Below, piece after piece: positions 10,861 to 22,276 of a stretch of 64,000 bases of DNA (positions within the stretch are counted from its first letter, which is position 1; each line of letters begins with the position of its first letter). The notes beneath the pieces were generated by a model. The model did not search any database, had not been told where the DNA came from, and worked only from the letters and a program-made list of their open reading frames with translations. A program made the translations under genes and the position numbers. The stretch is from Corinectria fuckeliana (Eukaryota > Ascomycota > Sordariomycetes > Hypocreales > Nectriaceae): assembly GCA_019137255.1 (NCBI GenBank), contig WPDH01000121.1:278703-342702 (forward strand), given 5' to 3'.

Positions 10861-11413
10861 AGCCAACTAGAGAGTCTGGTTATCATGAAGCATGCATAAA
10901 TGGATGACGGATAGCATGATGAGCATGATTGTGTACTATCACGAGATACCTTCTACAGCCCATGTCGGCACGGATAAACTTCTTTTCTGTGCGGTTGTTT
11001 CATTTCTATGTGTCTGCTGCTCTAGTACCATTGTTACAGCTTGATCTTGATCTCAAAGGAAGCTATTTGGGGTTCTGCGACCATGCATATTGCAGAGGAA
11101 AAAGACGACGCAGTCCCAAGCTGGGTCTCAAGCTAGGATACCCTGACAACTCATCTTTTCCGCACGTGCGAAGGCCATCAAACCTCTTTCCTCGCCTTTT
11201 GCGACCACTCGTTTCTTTCTCTCACTTTCGCTAGAACAAGCGCGAACGTCCATGTTCCGTTCAGTATCGACTCGCGAAACTACTCATCATCACCTCAACT
11301 GCCCCCCAAAAAAACACGTTTATCAGGCATCCAACAACCAGCTGGGGGCATCTTCCCAAGAAAGCCGTATGGAAGTGGGCATAAACCAACATGCTGTGTC
11401 CAAGGGGCCTTGC
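10861..11413. other. Convergent intergenic region between UCH37 and AzgA
   Basis: 553 bp separate two converging genes. The region should contain both 3' UTRs; no further gene was seen. Confidence 0.6.
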
Positions 11414-13867
11414 TCACCCGACCCAGCGACCAGGGGGCGTCGGCGACACCGGGGGCTCGGACAGGGGGATCCCCTCTTTGCCTGACGATCTGGCCGAGCG
11501 GCCCATCGAGCTGTTGTGGTCGCGGACCATCGGGAAGCCCCCGTCGATGCCGTCCGATGAGCTCTGGTGGGGGTGGTGGTCTTCATCGTCGTCGTCATCG
11601 TCGTCGAGAGTACCGCGGCGACTGTGACGGATGGCGCGGACGAACCAGGGCGCGCGGCCGGAACCTTTCCAGGTCCAGTACTCCTTGAGGTCGTATTCGC
11701 GGGGCTCCCATCGGCCGCGGGTGATGAAGACAAAGATGCCGATGAGGCCGTTGAGGACGGCGTAGACGAAGACGCCTCTTTGCAAAGGGGTTAGCTGGGT
11801 GACGGGCGGGGGAAGAAGGGGAGGGACTTACGCGATGAGGCCGTAGGCAACGCTGTAGCTGAAGGGGATGAACGTCATGACGACAAAGGACGGAAGAACG
11901 TCGCCGATATATCGCCAGTTGATTTGGGTGACTTGGCGAATCATCATGCAGCCGACCTTGGGATGTTAAGTTTAGTCATTTTGACAACACAGGAGTCGAA
12001 AACTTACTAAAACCAGGGTGCAACCAGTCGCCCAAGGCGGAACAGACGCAAATATAGGGGCGAAGAAGATGGTCATGATGAAACACAAGCCGGTGACCAT
12101 GGCCGTGAGGCCCGTCCGCCCTCCCTCGGCGATGCCAGCGCCGCTCTCGATGAAGGCCGTGACAGGAGACGAACCAAATAGGGCACTAACAGATATAAAA
12201 GCGGCGTCTGTGCAGTATGCAATCGTGGAACGGGGAAAATCACCGTCGGTGGGACTGACAACGCCGCAGAAGCGGACCATGGAGTAGAGAGTGGCGGTGG
12301 CATCGATGAGGTCCACGTAGAGGAAGGTGAAGAGGGCGAGGGCAAACTGCGAGGAGTCACCCTCGAAGGTCCAATCAAGCTGGTTGAGGGTTCTCTTCAT
12401 GGGATGCCACATGACGATCTGCTTGAAAAACTCGAAGCGAGAGTCGCCCTCGTCCGTGTGCGGGAAGTAGGTTATGGAGGTGTTGCGACTTGGCGAACGG
12501 GAAGAGTCAGTTGGTGTCCGGGTACAGCAGAGGAGAAGAAGGATTCTAGGGACTTACGGCCAAGACAGAATGGAAACGAGGCCGATGCCAAGAATGAGAG
12601 CGTACTTTACGCGAAAGGACATGAGGAAGGCCGTGAAGATGCCACCGCAGAAGACACCCAACCACAGCTACATACTCGTTAGGACCATCTCGTGACAAGA
12701 AGATTGGGGTCGTTTGTAGACTCACCCTGGGGCTAGACATCTGCCCGCTGGAGCACATGCCCGTTGCGGGATCGAGGAGTTCCTGGGGACATCCCGCAAG
12801 GGCGAGCGGCGTAGACGTTCCACCGCCGGTGATGGCGCCAATACCAGCCGAGTAGGACAGGCCAATCTCAGTCAGGAAGAAGCCGATGCCAACACCCGTG
12901 GCGGTCTTGAGCGTAGCGGGGATGAGTTTGACGAGCCACTGCCGCATACCTGTGAGGGCGAGGAAGATGAAGATCAAGCCCTCGACGAAGACAGCCGTGA
13001 GAGCCATGCGGTACGAAATGGGGCCGCTCGCATTGTAACCGACAACCTGCAAGGTAAAGCGTGTCAGTTGAGGTGGGATGCAGATGACGGGGGGGGGGGC
13101 TAGGGTGAGTTACCTGGAAGGTGAAGTAGGCATTGAGTCCCATGCCAGGACTGTGGAATCGGAGTGTCAGTAATTTCGCGACGAAGAGCACAGGGAGTGA
13201 AAAAGGAACTTACGCAATAGCAACCGGGAGGTTAGTCAAGAGGCCAAACATGAAGCTCGCCAGACCCGAAACCGCTGCAGTGGCAGTGATGAGATCTCGG
13301 CGGACCTCTGAGAGTAGCCGTTAGCTTTCCGTTTGACCATATATACGGAGGGATTGGAGATGGTTGCGGCTCGACCTACCTTCCTTGCAAGTGACGTATG
13401 AATCAACGCTGTCGCATGCCTGTCTGTCCTCCAGGTCGCAGAAACAAGTACCACCGGTCTGGGACAGCAAAGAGGCCTCCAAGTAGTGTTAGAAGAGGTA
13501 CATCAAGCTAGAAGGGATAAAGCTTACATTGACGGCGATGATGTAAGCCATAGTCGCGAACGTGGTCAAGCCAGCGCGGACTTCGCGAAAGAAGGTCGAG
13601 CCGGGGATCTCGTCGGGCTGGAGGAGAAGAAGAACCACTGTCAACAGGTGAAGAGCGAAATGGGACAACAGACACACTTACATGGCCGGTGCCCGAGAGG
13701 TGAAAGAACCTCCCGAAACGGGACGTGGTGATGGTAGCATTAGTAACGTCGAGGAAGTCACGGTAGCCGCAGAAGCGAGACCGAGAGCCCGGCTGGGAGG
13801 GGGTGAGGCTTCTCGGAGCCATGACATCGTGGGTGCCCATCTGGGGCGTAGAAGGAATGTTCGCCAT
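11414..13867 (-). CDS. azgA: AzgA-type purine (hypoxanthine/adenine/guanine) permease
   Basis: This is a plasma-membrane H+/purine symporter of the AzgA family. Ten exons on the minus strand were assembled by hand: 13867-13682, 13617-13528, 13476-13380, 13307-13214, 13150-13114, 13046-12726, 12667-12558, 12488-12008, 11956-11832 and 11777-11414, giving 634 residues. All introns are 51-72 nt with GT/AG borders, and every junction restores family sequence, e.g. YIIAVNASLLSQTGGTC, LPVAIAPGMGLNAYFTFQ and TFLYVDLIDATATLYS. PGMGLNAYF and the DLIDATATLY segment are AzgA hallmarks. Many hydrophobic spans agree with the 12-14 TM fold. The N-terminus before PDEIPGSTFFREVRAG is about 60 residues, with the start Met in good context. 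The cytosolic tail has a run of seven Asp and His/Ser-rich sequence. One intron (13113-13047) contains a poly-G tract of about 11. Confidence 0.94.
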
Positions 13868-16729
13868 GGAGAAATAGCACGCAGCTAGGGCGCTGGCTCG
13901 ACGTGTGATGGCGGTGGGATGTGAAGTGTGAAATGAAAGACGCCGGAGCAAGCGAAGTCAGAGGAAGACGAGGCTGGCCGGGCGAGCAAAAGCTCGAAGA
14001 GGGTGAGCAAGAGAGTGAGTGACGAGGGTAGAAAGACAGACAAGGGACAGGGAGAAAGAACCCGGAGAAAGGGGGGATGGCCACGCGAATGAACGGCCAA
14101 GGGAAGAAAAGTGAAGTCTCGCTGATGGTGACACCAAAGAGAGAGAGGGGGGGAGGGAGAACCGGAAGCGGAGGGGTTTTGTGTCTCGCTGTGGGTAGTG
14201 CGAGAAGTCAAGTTTTCCGCCTTGGCTCAGATGGAGAAGTGAAGTGATGAAGCGACTGGCTGGGTTGGCTGACCGGTGGAATAAGTAGCTGTGCAGGCAG
14301 CTGGCTGACAGCTGGCGGAGGACCGTCGGCAGCCGTGCTTTTCATTCACCACACAGCACACCAGAACACGTCTCGAGGGTCCACTATAGCGCTCTGGCAG
14401 TGTTCTGTCTGGGATGAATCATCCAAACAAGATGGAGGCGGTCTGTAAGGAAGAGATACCGATGCGATGGTCGTGGAGCAGTCGAGACGAGACGAGCCGA
14501 GTCGAGTCGAGTCCTGGTGGTAGAGCCACGAGAGAGTTCCTCTGCCGACGGGATCGAGAGCGGGAGTAACCTTGGGCAGATCGTATGCCGTGACTGATCA
14601 GTCGCCGCCTACCCTCGCCTTCACAGGAGGCCAGCACGGTCTAAACAGGGGGTTGGTCACGGTGACACCGCTGATGACGGAGGGGCGCGAATTCCGGAGA
14701 AAAGGGGACATATCCCCAAGCCTGACTCGAGGAGATGCGGCCAAAAGCATTCACTATTGTTGCCTTGGGTTGAGCATATCGCCATCGTGGATGGAGGCAC
14801 CTGGCCGGGCTAATCTACCTAGTACTCCGGATAGCTGCAGAGAACAGAGGTTCGAGCACCACCAACCGCCGTCGCCCGTTCCGTTGTTTCTCGTTATGCA
14901 GGCTTCCGTGACCCCGGATCTCGGTGAACCATCCCTACACACGAAGAAACTCCATGGGCCGAGCGGGAGAATGCCTTCTTTCAACTCAACCGGCAGCATC
15001 CAACACGTGTTATCCCTCAACTCTCAACCTTGGACTCCTTTCTCACAAGTTCCGAGTAGGCCGACCAACCAGCGCGGAGCCACGCCGAGATCTTGAGAGG
15101 GAGCAACCATGGCTTAAGCTCGTCGCAGATGTTACACGAGCTGCACGCCCTGGGTCATGCACGCGAGACCTTGTCTTTCGCGAGGGCCAGCACGAGTTGT
15201 GGCTGGCGGATCGATGCATTCGACATGCAGGAGAGCTGCCGCTGGCCGGAATTGGAAATGGGCGGCTGAAAGAACGCACCGGGGGATTTCTGAACACAGC
15301 GTTCCCTGATGACGGAGGTCGCATAGTCGTGGTGAATTAGGTGTTCGTCCGGACAAGTAGATCGAAGCTGTTTCTCAACTTTCTGTTCTGAGCGCTCCCG
15401 TTCAGAGAACAAGAGGACACGGTATCTTGAACGAGGCTTTAGGTACACTGTTACGATACAGCAATTAAGATACTTACGTACCTCCTCAAGCAGGTCGTGA
15501 ACATGAGACTTGGAGCCTGCATACTAACGGGCGGGACTCCCAAGCCAGCATTTCGTCTCCGCTACCCTCACGAACACCCCGAGCCTCGACGACGAACACA
15601 TGCCTACCATCCATCTTTAGAAGAGAACATAAGGGCTTGCTTGTGCTACACTGCCCTCGGTCGGTCCCCACAAGCCCCTCACCCTCACGAGGCCGGGCTG
15701 CGATGCTCAAAAGGGGGACATGGCCGAGCATTGTTCGCTGCCCGCATGCAAGCCACGCGAACGAGTTTTCTGTACCTAAGTACCTAGGAAATCTCAGTGG
15801 GTGTTTCTACCCAAGTACTTACCTACTCAGCGAGTTCAGTTTGGAGTTTGCGCCAGACTTAGAGACTTGCGGTTTGACCTATGACGAGATTAACCGTCGA
15901 GCTGAAGAGCAGGTGAGAGAAGGGTGAGAACAGTCTGAGACGAGTGAGAAAAAGGAGCTAGACTATTCCTAAGTAGGTACGAGTACCTGCGTGATGCAGA
16001 GGTACTGGATGTGTGTATCCTGAATCTCCTGTCTTCTTCCCCTCCCGTTTGCGCTCCGTGTTCCAGGTACACATCTCTGTCTCTCGCCTCGGGACTATCA
16101 ACTCGCATAAGAGTCAGCAACCTAGGAGTGACCGTCTCCTCTTCTGGATCTCTCCCACTGGGCTTAAACGGCTTAATTCTCTCTTTCTTCTTTCTTCTGT
16201 TTGACTGATCGCTCCGCCACCCCGAACGCGGACTTGGTGTAGCAGGTGTTCGGCAGTGTGCGACACCTGGCAGCTCCAGCTCCAGCTCCAGCTCCAGCTC
16301 ACTGCAAAACAGGAGCGAAAGCTGAGCCGAAGGTGATGAATCACTGACCGAAGACACATACGCCTTGGGCTTTAAGGCTCGCTTTCGTCCACCGCGCTAC
16401 CTCGGCCTTTTTCTCATCCTTCATCTCACTCACTCACTCCACCACCTACTTCCTTCACCCCTTCCTTCAACCTCTTCGCGATCCGGGATTTCAGCTCACC
16501 AGCTGCGTCTGAAATCCTAGCTCGTGAAGTGCTACCCGAATTTTGATCCTTTTCTTTTAATTACCCTCTTGCACATTTCTTTTTTTTTTTGGTCGTCGCT
16601 CTCGTCGCCATCGCGGTGGGCAGCTCAACCGACTACTCGCACTCAGCCTCGCGACACCTTCGCGAATTGCGCAGACAACGACTTTTGCATCACAGATCTG
16701 AAACACACAGAACGCGCTGAAATCTCGTC
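13868..16729. other. Intergenic region between AzgA and the methyltransferase-like gene
   Basis: This 2.9-kb divergent region contains no convincing gene. Open frames of 96-174 codons between 14570 and 15930 overlap on both strands, lack domains and are probably chance. It holds GAGAC/GAGTC-type pentamer repeats at about 14475-14513, TACCTAGG/GTACTTACCTA words at about 15772-15828 and 15969-15990, an (AGCTCC)n repeat at 16272-16300, and a pyrimidine-rich leader at about 16385-16500 for the plus-strand gene. Confidence 0.55.
16272..16300. repeat. (AGCTCC)n hexanucleotide repeat
   Basis: Nearly five uninterrupted copies of AGCTCC lie about 430 bp upstream of the methyltransferase-like gene. 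Confidence 0.9.
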
Positions 16730-18613
16730 ATGTTTGACGTCATCTGGACCGACCCGGACCGGGAGCTGGTCGGCGAACACCGCGCCAAGAAGGAGAAGAG
16801 ACGGGAGCTGCAGCAGGTCGTGAACAAGGACAAGTCCATTTCCTCACGGAGCTCCATGTCGGCGCGAAGCTCACGATCGTCCACCGACTCTCCCTTTGGC
16901 TTTCTGAGATCCCGCGCCTTCAAGCAGTCCATCTCGGACAAGTCCAACTCCAAGACCAAGTCGACCGTTTCCACGGGCTTGCTGACCCCCAGCATTCTCT
17001 CCTCGCGGTCGCCTCTGTCGACGAATTCTGACGCTGAAAGCTATCGTCACTCCCACTCAGCTCTAGCTGATGTCTCTTCCGTCTACTCGCAGCCTGATCT
17101 GGCTGTTCCTGACAAGAAATCCCCGACGGGACCGGATCAAGCCCAGGTCGCTCATACACTGGGGCCTTCCTCCCATGCCACCGAGCGTACTGAGATTTCC
17201 TGGAAGCCTCTGTCCCCGAACACGAACAGACGCGATCTCTTATCCGAGGTTGTGGTTTCTTCCGAGCCCGGCATCGACCAGCCCATGACGCCGCCGAGTT
17301 CACCGAGAAACAGGTAAGTCACCTTTATGGATTCACCTGGCCGAATGGTGAGCCGGCGCTGACTTCAACTTAGAAACATGCCGATTCCGCTCCTCAGATC
17401 AGACTCGTCCGTCTCCTTGATCCCTGGCCTCAGGCTCCCGGCTCAGCCTCAGGCTCCGCCCCTTCTCACCTTTAAGCCTAATAACCCGGACTTTTGGCGC
17501 CCGCCAGAGGAATGGGATTGCGCTTCGACCGAGGCCCGAATCGCGGAACTAGAAAACTCGATCAGCGAGATGCAGATCGGCGAAAGAAACACGAGCTTGG
17601 AGTCTTGCTCTGACCTTGACATACTCCAGAGGGAAGTCAGGCGAATGGCTGCTGCTAGCCCCGAGGTCGTCCTGTCGCGACTGAAGGAGGTTTGGAGCAC
17701 GACGGAGGATGAAAGCCTGCACCAGGAACTCGAGATGGAGAAGAAGCGGTGGATGCTGTCGACTCTGTACCATCTCGACTTCGTACCGAAGCGTAAGAAT
17801 CCTCATTCTTTAGTCGAAACTGCGCCGGCAGGCGCTCAGAAGGTGCTGGCCTTGTATGAATCTCACGGTATGTATCCTGCGTCGGTGCTCCTCTTGAGGT
17901 CTACTAACTTCCTTTTAGCAACGGCTTCATACCTCGCAGCACTTCACCCGGACAAGAAAGTCTACCACATGTCAGCTATGCCGCTCTCGCACATGCAGTT
18001 TCCCAACATTCATCCGGTCTTCGTCCCTTCTGTCTCTCCGTCGATGTTTCCGCTGGCGCCACAACTTTTTGAAAATGTCTACTCACTCTCAATGCCCTCA
18101 ATTTGCTCTTCGCCGGACATTCCCGGCGTTCTGAAGAATATCTGCAAGTCTTTGAAACAAGGAGGCTCTCTGCAGCTGACACTAATCGACCCTTTGCCAT
18201 GTGCCGGAACTCTTGGGCACCGCATGCGAGCATGGCTGGAGGAGCATCTGCTTCTCAATCTGGAGAGGCACTTCCGATGCATGAACCCAAGCAAGCTATT
18301 CCCAGACTGGCTCGGAGATGCGTCCCTGCGCGGACGGGGCAGCACCCTGACGGTGGCCAAGTTCTTCGCGATCCCAACTAGCGTGCGGCATCCGGAGGGT
18401 GACAGCGACCCGTTCGTGGACCGGGCGCGCAGCGGCAGGGAGGTCAAGGCCGAGCTACGAAGCCTCGTGGGCCGGATGCTCTGGATGGAGGTCTGGGGCG
18501 CCTACGTCACGGCGGACAAGTGGTGGTGGGAGGAAGAGGCGTGCGTGGAGGAGTGCTTGGAGCTGGGGACGTTTTGGGAATACAAGATGATCGAGGGCGT
18601 CAAAGACAGCTGA
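16730..18613 (+). CDS. Conserved fungal protein with degenerate methyltransferase-like C-terminus
   Basis: Three exons (16730-17313, 17374-17867, 17919-18613) give 590 residues. Intron 1 is 60 nt. Intron 2 is 51 nt, stop-free and in frame, but has a perfect TACTAAC branch point 10 nt before the acceptor AG, so I treat it as a real intron. The first 220 residues are Ser-rich and probably disordered (RSSMSARSSRSS, TPPSSPRNR). A Pro-rich linker leads to FWRPPEEWDC and a short helical region. The C-terminal 230 residues (ENVYSLSMPSICSSPDIPGVLKN, then LKQGGSLQLTLIDPLP) resemble the second half of a Rossmann-type SAM methyltransferase, but I see no clear GxGxG motif I, so activity is doubtful. The molecular role is not known. 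It is divergent from azgA. Confidence 0.75.
16735..16742 (+). promoter_or_regulatory. Palindromic CRE-like TGACGTCA at the start codon
   Basis: A perfect 8-bp bZIP/CRE palindrome covers codons 2-5 of the methyltransferase-like gene. It could be a coincidence of the encoded Phe-Asp-Val-Ile. It is noted because ATF/CREB-type bZIP factors recognise exactly this sequence. Confidence 0.3.
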
Positions 18614-18747
18614 GGATGGGACAACGTACAGAGAGAGGGAGAGAGGAGCTTGGGAGGCAAGACACGCTCCTAGACACGAAGCTGTCCTCACACACTATAT
18701 AGGGGGCTGCAGGAGGGAGGACTCGGAGGACAGGATGACATCTGGGA

Positions 18748-18862
18748 GGGCTTTTTCTTTTTCTTTTTTCTGCCGGAGAGGGGCGTTGGGGTCCCTTCTT
18801 TTTTTCTTTTTCCTGGCTTTCTTTTTTCTGGCTTTCTACTTTTCGGCCTTTTCTTTCTCGAG
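18748..18862 (+). repeat. Polypyrimidine (T/C) tract
   Basis: T-rich blocks broken by CTGGC spacers occur about 135-250 nt past the stop codon of the methyltransferase-like gene. It may lie in the 3' UTR or the transcription termination zone; on the other strand it is A/G-rich. Confidence 0.7.
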
Positions 18863-19833
18863 AGGGAGGGATGGAAAGGCGTTGCGACGTTTGCTTTTCA
18901 ACGAAATACCCAAGACGGCATAGGATGGGTGTTGCTTGGCCTTGAGTTGGCCCGAGGAGATAGCAAGGAACCCAACGATGAAGGGGGCCGTCATGAATGA
19001 GTAATGATTAACTATACTGTACAAGAGAGTGATGGATATCTGCTATGATATCCAGCTTTTACCTTTGCCGGCTTTGACATCGAGACGACTGAAAGTGAGA
19101 GCACAAGTGCAGCATGAGGAGAGGGGGGAACTTGAAGAAAGTCCCACTTGCAGCCTCTCTGTATGCACACGCACCTCGGGCATTCCGCAGAGCGTTGGTT
19201 GTAAGTAAGGCGCTCGAAGACAAACAAGAGCTCGTGAGCCGAGGATGCTGCTCGGGATGGCTTCACGTTAGGCACCCCGGTAGCATCAACAAAGCCACAA
19301 CACTCCCCCGCATCTAGATAAAACATGGCGCCATGGCATTCTCAGATTATCGCCGAGTGGCAAGGGACCAACCACCCCGGACCGGACCCTTGTCTGATTT
19401 TCTCTCCGCATCCGCAACAGGGGACTACCCTGGGGCGGTCAGGCCATGCCGTGGCGTGAAGAGCAAAGAATCACGGCAAAAATATCAATCCCAAAGTGGC
19501 TGTTTCGGTGTTCCGATAATCATCATCCTTCCTGCTCGCCCACCAGCTTTCAGTCCGACTGTCGTCCACACATGACAAGCCCCAGAACCTATAAGTAAAG
19601 CACAGATACGAACAGCATAAGGCCACTGCATCTAGAAATTTCATCTGGGATCTCATCTCTTCTGCTGTTCCCGAAGCAAACGTCAAAAAGGGCCCCAACA
19701 ACGGCCCACAAAACCCCCGGGTTTTCCCCAGACATTTTTCGAGTTCTCTATGTAGTCTAGTCTAGGCGTCTCCGGAGTCAACCCGCACGTCCACTTTCAA
19801 GATGCCAATCTACTTCAGCGAAGACAGCATCCA

Positions 19834-19849
19834 CCCCCCCCCCCCCCCC
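19834..19849. repeat. Poly-C homopolymer (16 nt)
   Basis: Sixteen consecutive C lie in intergenic DNA. Homopolymer length at such sites is often uncertain in assemblies. Confidence 0.9.
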
Positions 19850-20810
19850 TTCTTAATGGTGAACAAACACAGCCATTTCAAACAGAATACCTTCCATGCT
19901 ATAGATACTTGCTCTGCGTGCTCCTTTTCTCCTAATCTGATCCAATCATGCCGCCTCCCGGACGAGCGGCAACCCACCCCCCTCAAACGCCATCACCATG
20001 TGACGCCGCAGACATTTGCATGGCATGACACCCTCCCTCCCCCTTTCGCACTAACGTAGACTGAGGCTCTCCTCCCACTTACCATCTGCGTGATTTTCCA
20101 ACGGCGGCACTGGGTGCGCGCCATATTCCAGTAACATGTGCGTAGTAGTTTCCCATCAGGCCATGTCACATTGAGTGCGTGTCTGCACCGCGTGGCTGTC
20201 TGGGATGCGTCAACTTTCAAGGCGAAGAAGCAACAGGGAGAGGACGGTCCGGGTGCGAGTGTTGATTAAAAGCAACGCAGAACGAGGGTTCCATAAGACC
20301 TCGATTCGACTTTTCGATCAACAATAATCAACAACTAATTGCAAGTCTGAGAAGTCGTATAGATATAATACTACACATGTGCATCGTCTCCGAGTCTGTT
20401 CAAAACACGCCTTCAGTATGCAGTCGCTGCTCACACCGGATCTTCTAATCTTCTTCTGTACACAAATATTCCCGCCCCTGCTCAATACTACCTGTATCAA
20501 AATGTCCCTTTGGGCTCCGGTCCTTCTTTCGACACACGTCTATTCCTGTTTAGCCTCATATCCCCAATCGAAAACTGTCCTTTATCCATCTCCTTATCCC
20601 AAGTCCAAAACAAACCCCTTGACGCTCAAACCGGGGTATACATCTCTTGCTGCGTAAAAACTAGGCACGAATTCAAGTATGGGAGCCACCCCGTAGCGTC
20701 GCTTTCCTACTTTCCTAGACACGATTTGTTTCCAAAAGGTTGCCAGGAACTCGCATTAATGAGTGAGAAAAAAAGAAGCAAGGCTGACGCTGCGATTAAG
20801 CCCTCCCAAC

Positions 20811-22276
20811 TTATGCCACTAATTGGTGGCTGTCATCGGAGTTTGGCCGGCTATTAGCCAACTCCGTCATGCTTTCTGTCTCGTACGTCTTGTTCGACCG
20901 GCTCACAGTCCGGAACTGGGTGATGCTGTGTCGGTGGTGTTGATGTTGATGTTGATGGTGATGATCGTTTGTCATGCCTCCTACTAGCTCCTTCACGTCC
21001 GGCCGGCGTCCCAAGCGCAGGTCCGTCGCCAAGTTCTTTACCGCACTCCACGATGTCACCGTGTAAATGATGGCGTTCCAAAACCCCTGCAATGGCAATA
21101 CCAACGCACTCATGAATTCCAGGGGTATCGACGCCGTCTTAGTGTGGAAGACCGAATACACGCGATTTGCGCTTGATGGGATCCAAGTGATGAGGATTGC
21201 TGTGAAGAAGAGGAGGGCGCACTTGGTGTATGACCACGCCGCGTTGTTGAGCTCTCTATTGCGTCTCCGTGCAGGGTTGGCAGTTCGCTGCATTGTCGGT
21301 TCCTGGCTTTTGCTATGCGGAGGCTGCGGTTGGATGGGCATCACAGTGTCTCCAACGTCCGCCGCGTGTGTGTCGGCTGAAATGGTTACCGAGTAGGCTC
21401 CGTTTGAGGCTTCCGGGGAGTTAACGTCGGGCGCCCGGCGGCCGATGGGCTGCAGTTGTAGACCATTTGTCTGATCTATCACTTCCGTCGTCACTGATAC
21501 CTCCGTGGTCTTGACGGTCGTAAGTGCGTCGCCGAGCGACGTTAGGTCCCGGTCGGTCGAGCTGAAATTACCGAGTTCCCTTCGTTTAAGGTAGATGGTG
21601 TGACCGGCACGGATGTAGACGAAAAAGGTTACGAAGATGACGACCCTTGCTCCGTTAGTATTGATTTCAGCTCCTCACGCCGGGCAACTCACCAGATGGG
21701 CCCGTAAAAGGTGGCGATGCGCCAAATATCCCACTCGGGGGCTACCCAGCACCACAGTGTCGCATCGCCATACATCCTTTCTCCATTCTTGTTCTTGATG
21801 AATATGTAGACAAAGGCTGGGACAAAAGGAATCCCGTAACAGCAGATTAGGTAGGGGATCTCCATCCTCCGTAGCCTCCGAGCATCAAACTTGAAGTAAA
21901 AGGTCAAATACACATTGATGGCCATAGTCAGGGTCCAAAACGCATCTGCCGGCATGAACCTGAATCGTGTTAGGGGCCTTCGACGCAACAATCGGGACGA
22001 GGTAGCGCACATTTGGATCAAGAAGGCCTGAAACTGGCAGCCGACCGAGTTCGGGGAGTCGATGTACTGCCTTGACATCATCGTACCGACATTGGTCATC
22101 ATATTGCCGAAGGAGGCATAGAAGACGAGGCGGTTGATGGGTTTGTGGAACGCCTTGGACGAGACAAACGTGCCGATGACGAACAAGGAGCCAACGAGGG
22201 AGAATACTGAACAGACGCGCTCGACGATACTGAGGGCATTCAGCTGCGACTTTGTGAGGTGCCCTGACGTCGCCAT
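20811..22276 (-). CDS. cAMP-receptor-like seven-helix GPCR
   Basis: This is a heptahelical receptor of the Dictyostelium cAR-like fungal class (the group containing Neurospora GPR-1); the ligand is unknown. Three exons on the minus strand (22276-22011, 21959-21693, 21645-20811) give 455 residues. Intron 1 is 51 nt, in frame and stop-free, but removing it joins FLIQM to FMPADAFWTL, the conserved TM3 sequence of the family, so it is certain. Intron 2 is 47 nt. Seven hydrophobic spans are visible. Conserved pieces include NRLVFYASFGNMMTNVG (TM2), DATLWCWV (extracellular loop 2) and RAGHTIYLKRREL after TM5. The third intracellular loop is long (about 130 residues), as is common in this class. The tail is His/Gln-rich and Ser-rich. 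The frame stays open upstream to 22717, but that extension is not receptor-like, so I start at 22276. Confidence 0.93.

Larger units (their letters stand above)
18614..20810. other. Convergent intergenic region with polypyrimidine tract and poly-C
   Basis: 2.2 kb lie between the converging methyltransferase-like and GPCR genes, with no convincing gene. A T/C-rich tract of repeated CTTTTTCT-like units spans about 18748-18862, just past the stop of the first gene. A run of 16 C lies at 19834-19849. Confidence 0.6.

Noticed and set aside
9589..10866. A 425-codon minus-strand open frame opposite the UCH37 gene
   Set aside because: It is a shadow of the very GC-rich third positions of the real gene: the product is a Leu/Ala/Gly/Glu/Val-rich low-complexity sequence, while the plus strand has all UCH catalytic residues and correct splice sites.
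14572..15340. Plus-strand frames of 174 and 138 codons between AzgA and the methyltransferase-like gene
   Set aside because: They overlap each other in different frames, have no domain and no plausible splice structure.
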